Shown here in pieces: positions 5,181 to 5,295 of a stretch of 5,295 nucleotides of DNA. Below the pieces are notes generated by a model. That model was given only the letters and a program-made list of their open reading frames with translations. It ran no database searches and had not been told where the DNA came from. The number at the start of each line of letters is the position of its first letter. Positions within the stretch are counted from its first letter, which is position 1. This DNA comes from an uncultured Clostridium sp. Its GTDB lineage: Bacteria > Bacillota > Clostridia > TANB77 > CAG-508. The stretch lies in the NCBI GenBank assembly GCA_900554815.1, contig USIO01000044.1, positions 1 through 5,295 on the forward strand. Direction: 5' to 3'. The position numbers and the translations under genes are program-made.

Positions 5181-5209
5181 ATTATGCCATAAAAATAGCT
5201 AAAAAACAA
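5181..5209 (-). promoter_or_regulatory. extended -10 promoter of mutS2, near-leaderless transcript
   Basis: On the minus strand TTGTTT (5209-5204) is spaced 17 bp from CATAAT (5186-5181), which is preceded by TGG (extended -10). A start about 7 nt past the -10 box falls near 5174, only a few nucleotides before the ATG at 5171. No ribosome binding site fits in the gap, so the mRNA would be leaderless or nearly so. Confidence 0.6.
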
Positions 5210-5240
5210 GTAAGACAGTTAATTTATTAAATGACTTGCT
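5201..5240 (-). terminator. probable terminator of the gene upstream of mutS2
   Basis: On the minus strand AGCAAGT (5240-5234) pairs with ACTTGTT (5211-5205), six Watson-Crick pairs and one wobble. The loop is long and contains a small TTAAT/ATTAA stem. A run of six T (5206-5201) closes it. The stem starts within the TAG of the partial gene to the right, and its T-run overlaps the mutS2 -35 box. Confidence 0.45.
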
Positions 5241-5295
5241 AAATAGAAGTTTGCATTTCCAGCAACTGCCTTTTTACTTTAACATAGTAGTACTT
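5239..5295 (-). CDS. partial C-terminus of an unidentified gene
   Basis: Entering from the right edge on the minus strand, one frame stays open for 18 codons and ends in TAG (5241-5239), encoding KYYYVKVKRQLLEMQTSI. The other two frames on this strand stop within 21 nt. A terminator-like hairpin follows at once, which supports a real gene end. The peptide is too short to assign to a family. The gene would be co-directional with mutS2 and upstream of it. Confidence 0.35.
   Translation of the reverse strand, partial: KYYYVKVKRQLLEMQTSI

Overview
The window is very AT-rich, with AGA-dominated arginine use, strong purine-rich ribosome binding sites (GAGGGAGG, GGAGG) and sigma-A type promoters. 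Together with a MutS2 and a ThyX of clostridial character, this points to a low-GC Firmicute, most likely an anaerobic Clostridia member; the species cannot be named from sequence alone.

Layout. 1-197: no convincing gene; a perfect 10-bp tandem repeat (61-80) and an extended -10 promoter (110-138) that drives thyX. 198-1343 (+): an unusually long, internally duplicated FAD-dependent thymidylate synthase (ThyX), followed by an A/T-rich terminator hairpin. 1522-2283 (+): a seven-helix membrane protein of the YwaF/TIGR02206 (TMEM164-like) type. 2369-2668 (+): a 99-residue beta-rich protein made of two tandem copies of a ~49-residue unit. 2739-2831: a 93-nt imperfect palindrome between convergent genes, probably a two-way terminator with a 55-bp palindromic insert in its loop. 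2830-5171 (-): mutS2, complete in sequence but split over three reading frames. 5239-5295 (-): the probable last 18 codons of an upstream gene, whose terminator T-tract overlaps the mutS2 -35 box.

Main point. mutS2 encodes a normal 779-residue MutS2 only if one extra nucleotide is skipped at each of two places. In both, the zero-frame codon is CGG followed by T, and skipping the C puts GGT (Gly) in frame. These are the only in-frame CGG codons in any gene here; the four other CGG triplets on coding strands are out of frame. Two independent single-base insertions landing on the same rare codon suggests +1 ribosomal frameshifting at an unread or slowly read CGG codon rather than random decay. 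MutS2 is itself a ribosome-collision rescue factor in Bacillus subtilis, so a pause-dependent feedback is an attractive but unproven idea. Sequence error and recent pseudogenisation remain the alternatives.

The genes do not form one pathway: thyX supplies dTMP, mutS2 acts in ribosome rescue and/or recombination control, and the other two are of unknown role.
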